Source: VRUE01 sp963745915
GTDB lineage: Bacteria; Actinomycetota; Thermoleophilia; Solirubrobacterales; 70-9
Assembly (NCBI GenBank): GCA_963745915.1
Contig: CAVUZA010000002.1
Location: forward strand, 2,232,001-2,296,000
DNA length: 64,000 nt
Direction: 5' to 3'
Part shown: one piece after another, positions 56,259-64,000 of the stretch
Position numbering within the stretch: the first letter of the stretch is position 1
How the letters are laid out: the number at the start of each line of letters is the position of its first letter
Notes under the pieces: model-generated
Told to the model about the DNA's origin: nothing
The model's database searches: none
Seen by the model: the letters and a program-made list of their open reading frames with translations, nothing else
Translations under genes and position numbers: made by a program

Positions 56259-56748
56259 ATGCCCGGACCCTGGTTCAGGCTGCGAGCCGGCCGACGAGGC
56301 CTTCCTCGACGCCGCGCCGATGCGGATGGTCGGCGGCTTCGAGGTGGGGCGGCCGGCGGCGGAGGTCTGGGGCGAGCTGACCGCGGAGCACCCGCTGGGC
56401 TGGTGCCGGGTGCTGAGCGACGTCAGCTGGACCTCGGAGCGGCCCTTCGGCGTCGACACGACGCGGACGGCGACGGTGCTGCACGGGCTGATCGTCCTGC
56501 GCGAGCGCTTCTTCCGCTGGGAGGAGGGGAGGCGCCACTCCTTCGAGGTGCTGGAGACCAACAACCCGATGATCCGCCGCTTCGCCGAGGACTATTTGGT
56601 CGAGCCGGCCGGCGAGGACGCCTGCCGCTTCACCTGGACGGTCGCGGTCGAGCCGCGGACGCTGGCCCGCCCGTTCAACCCCGTCAACCGCCTGCTGCTC
56701 ACGACGATCTTCCGCGACACCGCCCGCCACTACGGCCTGTCCGCCTAG
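56259..56748 (+). CDS. SRPBCC-type protein, frame-disrupted near 56280
   Basis: From 56320 on the frame reads FEVGRPAAEVWGELTAEHPL, WTSERPFGVDTTRTATVLHG, FFRWEEGRRHSFEVLETNNP and FRDTARHYG, a lipid-binding START-like fold. The ATG at 56259 has a good -10 box but its frame (MPGPWF) loses the protein after about seven codons. One extra base near 56280 separates it from EPADEAFLDAAPMRMVGG in the correct frame. The intact product would be about 162 aa. If the genome is right, translation would have to begin at ATG 56320. Ligand unknown. Confidence 0.7.
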
Positions 56749-56759
56749 AATCGTCGGCG

Positions 56760-57242
56760 ATGGCTTCCGCCGAGGCGAAGAACCTCGAGGCGATCTCCCA
56801 GGCGATCGACCAGCACAACCGCAACTGCCCCTTCCCGGCGGCGGAGGTGCGGATGAACCCCTTCGAGGTCGAGCGGCTGGGCTGGGAGGAGATTCGCGGC
56901 CTGCCGGTCGTCCCCGACGCCGAGATCGGCACCGGCCGCTTCCGCATCGTCTGCTCGCGCGAGCTCGACGGCGAGGGCCTGGAGGAGGTCGAGGCCGTCG
57001 GCCGCGAGATGGAGACGGTGACGCCGGCCGGCAGCTCGAGGTCCGCGCCGGTCCCGTGCTCCGTTCGGGCGTCAATAGGACGCCAACGGAGCGGGCGCCC
57101 TCAGAACCAGTTCCAGGGGTCCAGCCCGAGGCCCGAGAGCCAGGACTGGGCGTTGGCGTTGAGCTGGGTCACCTGGTCGGTCCAGATCAGGATGCCCATC
57201 GCGATCAGGATCAGGCCGCCGGTGGCGACGATCGCCGGGTAG
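56760..57242 (+). CDS. Hypothetical protein, C-terminus doubtful
   Basis: The first 90 residues look like a real small protein (EAISQAIDQHNRNCPFPAAE, MNPFEVERLGWEEIRGLPVV, GTGRFRIVCSRELDGEG), with no family I recognise. A TAGAAT box ends 8 nt before the ATG. The in-frame tail from about residue 100 passes through a hairpin (57054-57096) and then antisense through ccdA, and looks random. A one-base shift near 57020 would end the protein at a TAG inside the hairpin loop (57076). I trust the N-terminal part only. Confidence 0.55.
   Translation: MASAEAKNLEAISQAIDQHNRNCPFPAAEVRMNPFEVERLGWEEIRGLPVVPDAEIGTGRFRIVCSRELDGEGLEEVEAVGREMETVTPAGSSRSAPVPCSVRASIGRQRSGRPQNQFQGSSPRPESQDWALALSWVTWSVQIRMPIAIRIRPPVATIAG
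57054..57096. terminator. Hairpin between convergent genes
   Basis: GCTCCGTTCGGGCGTC (57058-57073) pairs with GACGCCAACGGAGC (57079-57092), one 2-nt bulge, around AATAG. Flanking CCCG/CGGG extend it. It sits between two converging genes, so a bidirectional terminator is likely, although a T run is lacking. Confidence 0.55.
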
Positions 57243-57862
57243 TGGCGCTTGACCACGGCGAAGGCGGTGGTCATCCGCGAGAAGGCGATCGCGGTGAGCA
57301 GGAAGGGGATCGCCAGGCCGGCCGAGTAGACGGCGAGCAGGATCGCGGCGTGGCCGGCGGAGCTGGAGAGCGAGGCGGCGGTGAGGATCGCGCCCAGGGT
57401 CGGGCCGATGCAGGGGGTCCAGGCAATCGCGAAGGCGGCGCCGGCGACGATCGGCCCGCCGCGGCCGGCGCGCTCGAGCAGGGCGTCGACGTGCCACTCG
57501 CGGTTCAGCCGGGTGACGAAGAGCGAGAGGACGAAGAGCACGCCCATGGCGACGATCAGCGCCCCGGCGATCTTGCTGAGCAGCTCTTCGTGGTCTTCGA
57601 AGGCGGCGCCGAGCGCGGTCGCGGTCAGGCCCTCGGCGACGAAGATCGCCGAGAAGCTGGCGACGAAGAGCAGGCTGGGGGCGAGCACCCGGCGCCAGCC
57701 GGCGCTCTCCAGCTCGCCCGCCGAGACGCCGCTGACGGCGGAGAGGTAGCCGGGCACGAGCGGCAGCACGCAGGGGGAGAGGAAGGAGACGGCGCCCGCG
57801 GCGAGCGCCGCGAAGACGCCCACGCCAGCGGCGGGATCGGAGCTGAACTCGGCGAGGATCAC
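57101..57862 (-). CDS. ccdA: Cytochrome c biogenesis protein CcdA
   Basis: A 253-aa, six-helix membrane thiol transporter that passes electrons from cytosolic thioredoxin outward. The paired cysteines are in VSFLSPCVLPLVPGYLS and AIAWTPCIGPTLGAIL. GTG 57862 gives MILAEFSSDPAAGVG; longer upstream starts lack support. No cytochrome c maturation genes are adjacent, so it may serve general extracellular thiol reduction. Confidence 0.92.
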   Translation of the reverse strand: MILAEFSSDPAAGVGVFAALAAGAVSFLSPCVLPLVPGYLSAVSGVSAGELESAGWRRVLAPSLLFVASFSAIFVAEGLTATALGAAFEDHEELLSKIAGALIVAMGVLFVLSLFVTRLNREWHVDALLERAGRGGPIVAGAAFAIAWTPCIGPTLGAILTAASLSSSAGHAAILLAVYSAGLAIPFLLTAIAFSRMTTAFAVVKRHYPAIVATGGLILIAMGILIWTDQVTQLNANAQSWLSGLGLDPWNWF

Positions 57863-57966
57863 GCGCCCCCAGCGTACCGCCAGGGGGTTGCGGGTACGGA
57901 CGCGGTAGATTTCCTGGCTGACCAGCCAAACCGCGGTGCGCGCCGCGGGCGACACAGGAGCAGACT

Positions 57967-59160
57967 TTGAGCAACCGCACGTTCGTGATCGGGGTCGGGA
58001 TGACCAAGTTCGAGAAGCCCGGCAGCAAGGAGGGCGACTACCCGGACTGGGCCAAGGAGGCGGGCGAAAAGGCGCTCCTCGACGCCGGCATCGCCTACGA
58101 CGACGTCGAGCAGGCCTACGCCGGCTACTGCTACGGCGACTCGACCTACGGCCAGCGCGCCCTCTACCAGCTCGGCCTGACCGGGATCCCGGTCGTCAAC
58201 GTCAACAACAACTGCTCGACCGGCTCCTCGGCGCTCTTCCTCGCCCGCCAGGCGGTCAAGGGCGGCCTCGCCGAGTGCGCCCTGGCGGTCGGCTTCGAGA
58301 AGATGGAGCCGGGCAGCCTCGGGGTCAAGTACACCGACCGCACCAACGCGCTGGACCGCCACGCGATGCGGATGTTCGAGATCCGCGATCCCGAGCAGTC
58401 GCCACCGGCGCCGCAGATGTTCGGCAACGCCGGCCGCGACCACATGGAGAAGTACGGCTCCAACCCCGACCACTACGCCTGGATCGGCTGGAAGAACCAC
58501 AAGCACTCGGTGAACAACCCCTACGCCCAGTTCCAGGACGAGTACACGATCGAGGACATCAAGGCGGCGAAGATGATCCACGACCCGCTGACCAAGCTGC
58601 AGTGCTCGCCGACCTCCGACGGCTCGGCCTGCGCGATCGTCGCCTCCGAGCGCTACGTCGAAGAGCACGGGCTCGGCGACCGGGCGATCGAGATCGCCGG
58701 CCAGTCGATGGTCACCGACCTCAGCTCGACCTTCGCCGAGGGCACCGACTGCATGAAGATCGTCGGCTCGGACATGTCGAAGCAGGCCGCCGAGGAGGCC
58801 TACGAGGAGGCCGGCATCGCCGCCGACGAGGTCGACGTCTGCGAGCTGCACGACTGCTTCAGCGCCAACGAGCTGATCACCTACGAAGCGCTCGGCTTCG
58901 CCGCCGAGGGCGAGGCGCACAAGCTGGTCGAGGAGGAAGCGACCACATACGGCGGCAAGGTCGTCGTCAACCCCTCGGGCGGGCTGATCTCCAAGGGCCA
59001 CCCGCTGGGCGCGACCGGCCTGGCGCAGTGCTCGGAACTGACCTGGCAGCTGCGCGGCGACGCCGAGAAGCGCCAGGTCGAGGGCGCGAAGACCGCCCTG
59101 CAGCACAACATCGGCCTCGGCGGAGCCGCCGTGGTCACCGTCTACAAGCCGGCTGCCTAG
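57967..59160 (+). CDS. SCP-x-type thiolase / lipid-transfer protein
   Basis: A 397-aa thiolase-fold protein. Active Cys83 is in NNNCSTGSSAL, with the His motifs ELHDCFSANE and GGLISKGHPLGATGLAQ. The lack of the usual second Cys places it in the SCP-x/lipid-transfer branch, which acts on branched-chain or sterol side-chain acyl-CoAs. TTG start with an AGGAGC ribosome site 4 nt before. A TAGATT box (57906-57911) probably drives it. The SDR follows, so the two may act on one pathway. Confidence 0.9.
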   Translation: MSNRTFVIGVGMTKFEKPGSKEGDYPDWAKEAGEKALLDAGIAYDDVEQAYAGYCYGDSTYGQRALYQLGLTGIPVVNVNNNCSTGSSALFLARQAVKGGLAECALAVGFEKMEPGSLGVKYTDRTNALDRHAMRMFEIRDPEQSPPAPQMFGNAGRDHMEKYGSNPDHYAWIGWKNHKHSVNNPYAQFQDEYTIEDIKAAKMIHDPLTKLQCSPTSDGSACAIVASERYVEEHGLGDRAIEIAGQSMVTDLSSTFAEGTDCMKIVGSDMSKQAAEEAYEEAGIAADEVDVCELHDCFSANELITYEALGFAAEGEAHKLVEEEATTYGGKVVVNPSGGLISKGHPLGATGLAQCSELTWQLRGDAEKRQVEGAKTALQHNIGLGGAAVVTVYKPAA

Positions 59161-59180
59161 CGGCCGGGGGGGAGGGCACG

Positions 59181-60071
59181 ATGGCAAAGGAGAGACGTTC
59201 GCTCGGCGGCCAGGTGGTGGCAATCACCGGCGGCGCGCGCGGGATCGGCAAGGCGACGGCGGAAGCGCTGGTTCGCAAGGGCTGCCGGGTCGCGATCGGC
59301 GACCTCGACCTCGAGCTGGCCGAGCGCACCGCGGCCGACCTCGGGGGCGGCACGATCGCGCTGGCACTCGACGTCACCGACCGCAGCTCCTTCGCCGCCT
59401 TCCTCGACGCCGCCGAGCGCGAGCTGGGCCCGGTCGACGTGCTGGTCAACAACGCCGGGATCATGCCGGTGACCCCGTTCGACGAGGAGAGCGACGACTC
59501 GATCCGGCGCCAGCTCGAGATCAACGTCTACGGCGTGATCGTCGGCATGCAGCTCGCCCTGGCGCGCTTCAAGCCGCGCGGGCGCGGCCACATCGTCAAC
59601 CTCGCCTCGCAGGCGGGCAAGGGCGGCTTCCCGGGGATCGCCACCTACTCGGGGACCAAGCACGCCGTGGTCGGGGTCAGCGAGGCGGTGCGGGCCGAGC
59701 TGCGCGGCAGCGGCGTCGAGATCGCCTGCGTGATGCCGACCGTGGTCAACACCGAGCTGACCGCCGGCGTGGGCCAGCGGATGATCCGCCCGGTCGAGGC
59801 CTCCGACGTCGCCGACGAGATCGTCGACGCCCTGGAAGCGCCGCGCTTCGACGTCTGGGTGCCGCGCCAGAACGGCGTCCTCTTCAAGCTGGTCGCGCTG
59901 CTGCCGCGCGGCGCCCGCGAGTGGCTGGGGCGGGCGATGAAGGTCGACAAGCTGATGACCGAGGTCGACCACGGCACCCGCCGCTCCTACGAGGACCGCG
60001 CCGCCCGCGAGGACATCGCCGGTGGCAGCAAGGCCGAGTCCGAGCCGGCCAGCGAGCGCGAGGCCGCCTAG
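59181..60071 (+). CDS. Short-chain dehydrogenase/reductase
   Basis: A 296-aa SDR. Cofactor motif AITGGARGIGKATAEAL; VLVNNAGIMPVTPF; the catalytic Ser-Tyr-Lys in NLASQAGKGG and YSGTKHAVVGVSEAV. The Asp of IGDLDLELA favours NAD. A C-terminal extension (about 60 residues) ends in charged sequence. It follows the thiolase by 20 bp with a GGAGGG-like ribosome site. Likely reduces or oxidises a lipid-derived alcohol; substrate unknown. Confidence 0.88.
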   Translation: MAKERRSLGGQVVAITGGARGIGKATAEALVRKGCRVAIGDLDLELAERTAADLGGGTIALALDVTDRSSFAAFLDAAERELGPVDVLVNNAGIMPVTPFDEESDDSIRRQLEINVYGVIVGMQLALARFKPRGRGHIVNLASQAGKGGFPGIATYSGTKHAVVGVSEAVRAELRGSGVEIACVMPTVVNTELTAGVGQRMIRPVEASDVADEIVDALEAPRFDVWVPRQNGVLFKLVALLPRGAREWLGRAMKVDKLMTEVDHGTRRSYEDRAAREDIAGGSKAESEPASEREAA

Positions 60072-60075
60072 CCCG

Positions 60076-60714
60076 GTGGGGCGCCTCTACGACGCAACCT
60101 GGGGGCGGCTGTTCGCCGCGGCCTACGACCGGGGGCTGAAGAGCACCGAGGAAGCGGGGCTGGGCGAGATGCGGCGCGAGGTGCTGGCGCGGGCGAGCGG
60201 GCGGACGCTGGACCTCGGGGCCGGCACCGGGGTCAACCTCGAGCACTTCCCGGATGCGGTGACCGAGCTGGTCATGGCCGAGCCCTCCGAGCACATGTTC
60301 AAGCGGCTGCAGGAGAAGGCCGGCGGCCGCGACGGGGTCGAGCTGGTCCGGGCGCCCGCCGAAAGCCTGCCCTTCGCCGAGGACAGCTTCGACACCGCGG
60401 TCTTCACGCTGGTGCTCTGCACGGTGCCGGACCCCGCGGCGGCGCTGGCCGAGGCGGCCAGGGTGCTGAAGCCGGGCGGGACGCTGCTCTTCGTCGAGCA
60501 CGTCCGCTCCCAGGACCCGGGCTCGGCGCGCTGGCAGGACCGCTTCGAACGTCCCTGGCGCTTCCTCGCCGACGGCTGCCACTGCAACCGCGACACGGTG
60601 GCGACGGTCTCGGCCTCGCCGTTCGAGCTGGGCGCGGTCGAGCGCGGCGAGCTGCCCAAGGCGCCGCCGATCGTGCGGCCGCTGGTGCGCGGCAGCGCGA
60701 CCCTGCCGGCCTGA
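60076..60714 (+). CDS. Class I SAM-dependent methyltransferase
   Basis: A 212-aa methyltransferase of the UbiE-like group. SAM motif I is TLDLGAGTGVNLEHFP, then the acidic loop MAEPSEHMFKRL, motif post-I and ARVLKPGGTLLFVEHV. GTG 60076 chosen, 4 bp after the SDR stop, giving MGRLYDATWGRLFAAAYDRG. The substrate is not evident; the operon context suggests a lipid or quinone-like molecule. Confidence 0.88.
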   Translation: MGRLYDATWGRLFAAAYDRGLKSTEEAGLGEMRREVLARASGRTLDLGAGTGVNLEHFPDAVTELVMAEPSEHMFKRLQEKAGGRDGVELVRAPAESLPFAEDSFDTAVFTLVLCTVPDPAAALAEAARVLKPGGTLLFVEHVRSQDPGSARWQDRFERPWRFLADGCHCNRDTVATVSASPFELGAVERGELPKAPPIVRPLVRGSATLPA

Positions 60715-60719
60715 GCCGC

Positions 60720-61169
60720 CTACCCGGCGTCGTCGTCGAAGGCGCCGAAGCGGTGCGCCAGCAGCGGCTGGGCGACGAGAGCGCCGGCGAGGATCGCGAG
60801 CGCGAAGACGACGAAGGAGAGCCCGAGGTCATCGAGGCTGTTGGCATGGCCGGCGAGCCGGTGCTCGGTGAGCAGCAGCGAGACCGCGATCGCGACCAGG
60901 CCGGCGATCCCAGCGCCGACGACGAAGCCGAGCCATTCTTCGAACTCTTCGCCGCGGCCCATGCGCGGCAGCAGCCAGGTGACCTCGACCACGTAGGCGG
61001 GCACGAGGACGACGCCGATCGTGGTCAGGCTCTGGGTCAGGTCCGGCGAGGGCGCCGGCACGGCGCCGAGAAAGAAGGCGCCGCCGATCGCCGCCAGCGC
61101 AACCGAGGCCAGCGCCAGGACGACTCCCTTGGTGATCGGTTCGAGGATCGGCATTTCGAAGCGCGACAC
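60720..61169 (-). CDS. Four-helix membrane protein, function unknown
   Basis: A 149-aa hydrophobic protein. Four membrane segments: VVLALASVALAAIGGAFFL, IGVVLVPAYVVEVTWLL, FVVGAGIAGLVAIAVSLLL and LSFVVFALAILAGALVAQ. An ExE pair follows the second. No named family is recognised. ATG 61169. It converges on the methyltransferase 6 bp away. A 45-bp hairpin lies upstream. Confidence 0.7.
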   Translation of the reverse strand: MSRFEMPILEPITKGVVLALASVALAAIGGAFFLGAVPAPSPDLTQSLTTIGVVLVPAYVVEVTWLLPRMGRGEEFEEWLGFVVGAGIAGLVAIAVSLLLTEHRLAGHANSLDDLGLSFVVFALAILAGALVAQPLLAHRFGAFDDDAG

Positions 61170-61260
61170 GGGGCGGAAGTCTATGCGCCCTCAACCCAAC
61201 ACCACCCGCCGCGTGCGCGATACAACGCACGATAATGGTGGTTATGTCAACTTGGCCAAA

Positions 61261-61305
61261 GGTGCAACGCGAATGCGTGCCATAAGCACGCAAACGCGTT
61301 GCACC
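61261..61305. repeat. 45-bp near-perfect palindrome downstream of the DsbA gene
   Basis: 20-nt arms (61261-61280, 61286-61305) pair with two A-A mismatches around CATAA. It ends 16 bp beyond the dsbA stop and lies 92 bp before the next gene on the same strand, consistent with a terminator. AT-rich TATGTCAACTTGGCC sequence adjoins. Confidence 0.8.
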
Positions 61306-61321
61306 CCAGGCGGGCGGCGGC

Positions 61322-62092
61322 TCAGCGGGCGGATTCGATCGCAGCTTCGAGGTCGCCGGGCGATTCGGGGAAGCCAAGCGTCTTGAGGCCGCTCGTCGCT
61401 GGGCCTTCGACCGCGAACGACGGCGTGCCGCTGAATTCGAGCCGCTGGGCTTCGGCGGTCTGGGCTTCGACCTGGCCGATCACGCGCTTGCTCTTGCGCG
61501 CCTGGTTCCAGGCTTCGAGGTTGGGTACGCCGGCGCCGCGCGCAACCGAGTTGAGGAACTCATCGGTGACGTAGCCCGAGGCCTCGCGGCCCTGGTTGCG
61601 GTAGAAGAGCTCGACGAAGTTCCAGCCGCGCCCCTGCCGCCCGGCGGCGATCGCCGCCGCCGCGGCCGGGATCGATTCCTGGCTGATGATCGTGAAGTTG
61701 CGGAACTCGAGCCGCGCTTCGCCGTCGCGGACCCGCGATTCGATCAGCGGCGGCAGCACGTCTTCGGAGACGCGCTTACAGAACGGGCACTGCAGATCGC
61801 CGAACTCGATCAGCTTCACGTCGGCGCTGCCGCTGCCCAGCACCAGGCCCTTCTGCGGGATGCCGTCGAGCAGCGATTCGATCTCGGCGACGCCGTCGAG
61901 GCTGCTGGCGTCGCCGCCTTCGTCGCTGCCGCTCTGGCTGACCACGATCAGCACGGCGACGACGACCACGGCGAGGAAGGCCAGGCCGCTGGCCAGCTTG
62001 ATCATGTTCTGGCGCCGCTCCGCGGCGCCCGCCGCCTGCTCTTCGCGGATGCGCTCCTCGCGCCGCTCCTCCCTGTCGCGCTTGCCGCTCAT
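61322..62092 (-). CDS. Membrane-anchored DsbA-like thiol-disulfide oxidoreductase
   Basis: A 256-aa protein: charged cytosolic N-terminus, one membrane helix (LASGLAFLAVVVVAVLIVV), then a DsbA-type thioredoxin fold with CxxC in FGDLQCPFCKRVSEDV and the cis-Pro loop FSGTPSFAVEG. It inserts disulfides into exported proteins. ATG 62092 overlaps the VKOR stop, so the two are co-expressed and VKOR must reoxidise it. GAA codons dominate. Confidence 0.92.
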   Translation of the reverse strand: MSGKRDREERREERIREEQAAGAAERRQNMIKLASGLAFLAVVVVAVLIVVSQSGSDEGGDASSLDGVAEIESLLDGIPQKGLVLGSGSADVKLIEFGDLQCPFCKRVSEDVLPPLIESRVRDGEARLEFRNFTIISQESIPAAAAAIAAGRQGRGWNFVELFYRNQGREASGYVTDEFLNSVARGAGVPNLEAWNQARKSKRVIGQVEAQTAEAQRLEFSGTPSFAVEGPATSGLKTLGFPESPGDLEAAIESAR

Positions 62093-62520
62093 CGCTCGGT
62101 CCCCACGTAGGCGAGCATACGGGTTGCGCTGGTCGCGAACAGCAAGGTCATCAGCACGGCGCTGGCGACGCACCACTGGCAGACGGCCTCGATCGTGAAC
62201 AGCTCGATGTAGGTCAGGTAGAGGCTGAAGCCGAAGCCGACCAGCGAGATCGCGAAGCCCGCCATCCGCGCCCCGTCGCCGCGCAGCAGGGCGCAGCCGA
62301 GCAGCAGCACGTAGCCGGTGATGCCGAAGACGGCGACGTTGACGCCGAGCAGGTGCGAGTAGGAGCTTTCGGCGACGGTCTGGCAGCCGTGGCCGCCGGC
62401 CACGCAGACCGGCGCGCCGCCGCCCGAGTCGGCGATCGCGATGTAGGTGGCGACGCCGATGCCAAAGGTGGCGAGAAAGGTCCCGATGCCGCGCAATGTC
62501 CCCTCCGGAGGCCTTCTCAT
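62089..62520 (-). CDS. Vitamin K epoxide reductase family protein (VKOR)
   Basis: A 143-aa, four-helix membrane oxidase that replaces DsbB in actinobacteria. The loop cysteines lie in CVAGGHGCQTVAESSYS, and the active CxxC in EAVCQWCVASAV. Start ATG 62520 (MRRPPEGTLRGIG). It reoxidises the downstream DsbA-like partner with quinone as acceptor. Confidence 0.93.
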   Translation of the reverse strand: MRRPPEGTLRGIGTFLATFGIGVATYIAIADSGGGAPVCVAGGHGCQTVAESSYSHLLGVNVAVFGITGYVLLLGCALLRGDGARMAGFAISLVGFGFSLYLTYIELFTIEAVCQWCVASAVLMTLLFATSATRMLAYVGTER

Positions 62521-62565
62521 CGGTCGCAACCGTAATGCACCAGCCTTTACGCAACCCAAAGGGCC

Positions 62566-62610
62566 TGCGGTCGTAGATCTTCCCGCCATCCGGGCACAAC
62601 TACGACCGCA
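62566..62610. repeat. Hairpin at the alpha/beta hydrolase 3' end
   Basis: TGCGGTCGTAG (62566-62576) and CTACGACCGCA (62600-62610) are perfect 11-nt arms. An inner CCCG/CGGG hairpin makes it cruciform-like. The hydrolase stop codon (62600-62602) lies in the right arm. Confidence 0.65.
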
Positions 62611-63442
62611 AGCTCGGGAGCGAGGCGGCGAAGGTCTCGATCTCGCGTGAGAGTCGGCCGCCCTGCCAGGCGAGCGGCGAGGCGCCCTCGGGCTCGACCG
62701 CGAGCCGCGCCCGCGGCAGCCGCTCGGCGTAGGCGGCGGCGACCGCGTACGGGTGGCCGGGGTCGGCCTCGTCGCGGCTGGCGACGACCAGCGCCGGCAG
62801 GTCGAGTCGCTCCAGCTCGGCGAGCGAGCCGAAGGGGCGCGAGCGCGGCACCTCGCGCAGGGCTGCGGCGACGGCGCCCGGGTCGCGGTGGCGCAGCATC
62901 CGTTCGCGGGTGAAGCGCAGGACCGAGTCGCGCCAGCGCGGGTCGGTCCCCTGATGGGCGCCGATGTAGGCGACGAAGCCCGCGACGCCCTCCTCCTCGA
63001 GCGCCGCCGCCAACCCGTCCCAGTAGGCGAGCGAGGCGGCGTCCGGCGGCCCCTCGTAGGCCGGGCAGATCGCGACCAGGCCCGCCACCCGGCCGGGCTC
63101 GGCGAGCGCGTAGGCGAGCGCCGTGTGGGCGCCCATCGAGTGCCCGGCGAGCAGCACCGGGCCGCCGCCCGCCTCGGCCTCGATCACCTCCCCCAGGTCG
63201 GCGACCAGCTGCGGGTATCCATAACCCTCCCCCGCCGGCGCCGGCCCGGACTCGCCGTGGCCGCGGGCGTCGTAGGCGATCACCGTGTGCCCGGCCCGCT
63301 CGAGGCGGCGCGAGCCGTGGACGACGCTGCGCCGGGTCGCGGTCAGGCCGTGGCAGAGGACGATCGGCGGCCCCTCCCCCGCCCGCTCGCCGCGCAGCCG
63401 CGGTGCGTCGCCGGCCTCGAAGGGCGCCGGCTCGCCGGCCAT
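62600..63442 (-). CDS. Alpha/beta hydrolase
   Basis: A 280-aa soluble hydrolase. IVLCHGLTATRR is the oxyanion loop; VIAYDARGHGESGPAP; nucleophile elbow GHSMGAHTALAYA; acid Asp in VVASRDEADPGHPYAVA. The usual C-terminal catalytic His is not obvious, as the C-terminus ends PEGASPLAWQGGRLS, so activity needs checking. ATG 63442 overlaps the peroxiredoxin stop. Confidence 0.85.
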   Translation of the reverse strand: MAGEPAPFEAGDAPRLRGERAGEGPPIVLCHGLTATRRSVVHGSRRLERAGHTVIAYDARGHGESGPAPAGEGYGYPQLVADLGEVIEAEAGGGPVLLAGHSMGAHTALAYALAEPGRVAGLVAICPAYEGPPDAASLAYWDGLAAALEEEGVAGFVAYIGAHQGTDPRWRDSVLRFTRERMLRHRDPGAVAAALREVPRSRPFGSLAELERLDLPALVVASRDEADPGHPYAVAAAYAERLPRARLAVEPEGASPLAWQGGRLSREIETFAASLPSLRS

Positions 63443-63942
63443 CAGCCGATGCCGGCCAGCGCCCGCTCGATGTCGCCGACCGACTGGAAGCGGGCGCCGG
63501 TGCGCGAGACGTGGCGGTGGCGGACGATCCCCTCGCCGTCGACGACGAAGAGCGCCCGCTGCACGTAGCGGCCGCCGGGGGCGTCCTGCAGCGGGGTCAG
63601 CTTCGCCAGCGGCCCGAGCCAGCCGGTCACCCCGTAGAGCTTGGCCACCGCCAGATCCTCGTCGGCGAGCAGCGGCACGTTCAGTTCCTGCTCTTCGACC
63701 CAGCGCTCGTGCGAGTCGACCGACTGCGGCGAGATCCCGATCACCTGCGCGTCGAGCTCGGCCAGGCGGTCGGCGTTGTCGCGGTAGGAGCAGAACTGCG
63801 CGGTGCAGACCGTGGTCGCGTCGCCCGGGTAGAAGGCGAGCACGACGTTGTGCCCGCGCCGCTCGGAGAGCCTGAAGGTGATCCCCTCGGTGCCGGGCAG
63901 CTCGAAGTCCGGGGCGGCGTCGCCTACGTCGACCTTGGCCAT
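63442..63942 (-). CDS. Peroxiredoxin (Bcp/AhpC-TSA family)
   Basis: A 166-aa thiol peroxidase. The peroxidatic Cys is in FYPGDATTVCTAQFCSYRD, with another Cys five residues later, as in atypical 2-Cys BCP enzymes. N-terminal KVDVGDAAPDFELPG is typical. Reduces hydrogen peroxide and lipid peroxides using thioredoxin. ATG 63942; the gene heads a minus-strand unit with the hydrolase, VKOR and DsbA. Confidence 0.94.
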   Translation of the reverse strand: MAKVDVGDAAPDFELPGTEGITFRLSERRGHNVVLAFYPGDATTVCTAQFCSYRDNADRLAELDAQVIGISPQSVDSHERWVEEQELNVPLLADEDLAVAKLYGVTGWLGPLAKLTPLQDAPGGRYVQRALFVVDGEGIVRHRHVSRTGARFQSVGDIERALAGIG

Positions 63943-63961
63943 GCGGCCCAGCCTAGAGCAG

Positions 63962-64000
63962 CTAACGCTTCTCGACTTCGATCGATTCGATCAGGACGGT
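63962..64000 (-). CDS. C-terminal end of a gene cut by the window, possibly peptidylprolyl isomerase
   Basis: The last 12 codons (TVLIESIEVEKR, then TAG) read in from the right edge. Cyclophilin-type PpiB proteins often end in a VIESIEVE-like strand, so that is a reasonable guess, but too little is visible to be sure. Confidence 0.35.
   Translation of the reverse strand, partial: TVLIESIEVEKR

Overview
This is a very GC-rich bacterial chromosome segment. An actinobacterial-type gene set (sepF-yggT cluster, garA/ftsR-like FHA-MerR pair, RsiG-like anti-sigma protein, WS/DGAT acyltransferase, SCP-x thiolase), GTG/TTG starts and the 16S sequence suggest Actinomycetota, most likely Thermoleophilia (Solirubrobacterales or a relative). 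The taxonomic call is inference; the 16S at 15369-16913 would settle it. No plasmid, phage or CRISPR signature was found. Almost every gene is a core gene.

Layout. 1-5843: recombination and secretion (ruvC end, ruvA, ruvB, a PAS protein, fused secD-secF, a small membrane protein). 5936-11701: amino-acid metabolism (ilvE, cimA, a broken DegT aminotransferase, argH) and an alkyl-base DNA glycosylase. 11688-15081: a class A PBP and tyrS, divergent and 7 bp apart. 15088-21102: a full rRNA operon with promoter, boxA, processing stems, 16S, 23S, 5S and terminator; the 23S is interrupted in its peptidyl-transferase region by a 755-nt group I intron encoding a LAGLIDADG endonuclease. 21440-29539: hydrolase, murA with the natural Cys-to-Asp change, and a histidine operon (hisZ-G-D-B-H-A-F). 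29539-34863: cca and the division cluster pgeF-yggS-sepF-proC-yggT-lspA-rluD. 35003-44828: rpsB-tsf-pyrH-frr-uppS-cdsA-dxr-rseP-ispG-proS. 44821-49140: phospholipid synthase, RsiG-like protein, FHA protein, MerR regulator, SRPBCC protein, FAD oxidase. 49129-64000: mixed genes including nadE, a secreted metallopeptidase, an acyltransferase, dinB, ccdA, thiolase, SDR, methyltransferase, a DsbA/VKOR disulfide pair and a peroxiredoxin.

Two features run through the whole window. First, long, often perfect palindromes sit at gene boundaries and sometimes inside genes; four are exactly 53 bp, and one sequence occurs twice 36 kb apart. Second, several otherwise conserved genes carry single-base frame breaks (DegT aminotransferase, pgeF twice, proC, an SRPBCC gene, and probably the starts of the PAS gene and secDF). 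Assembly error is the simplest explanation for these. Many isolated genes also have a TANNNT box about 7 nt before the start codon, which suggests leaderless transcription.
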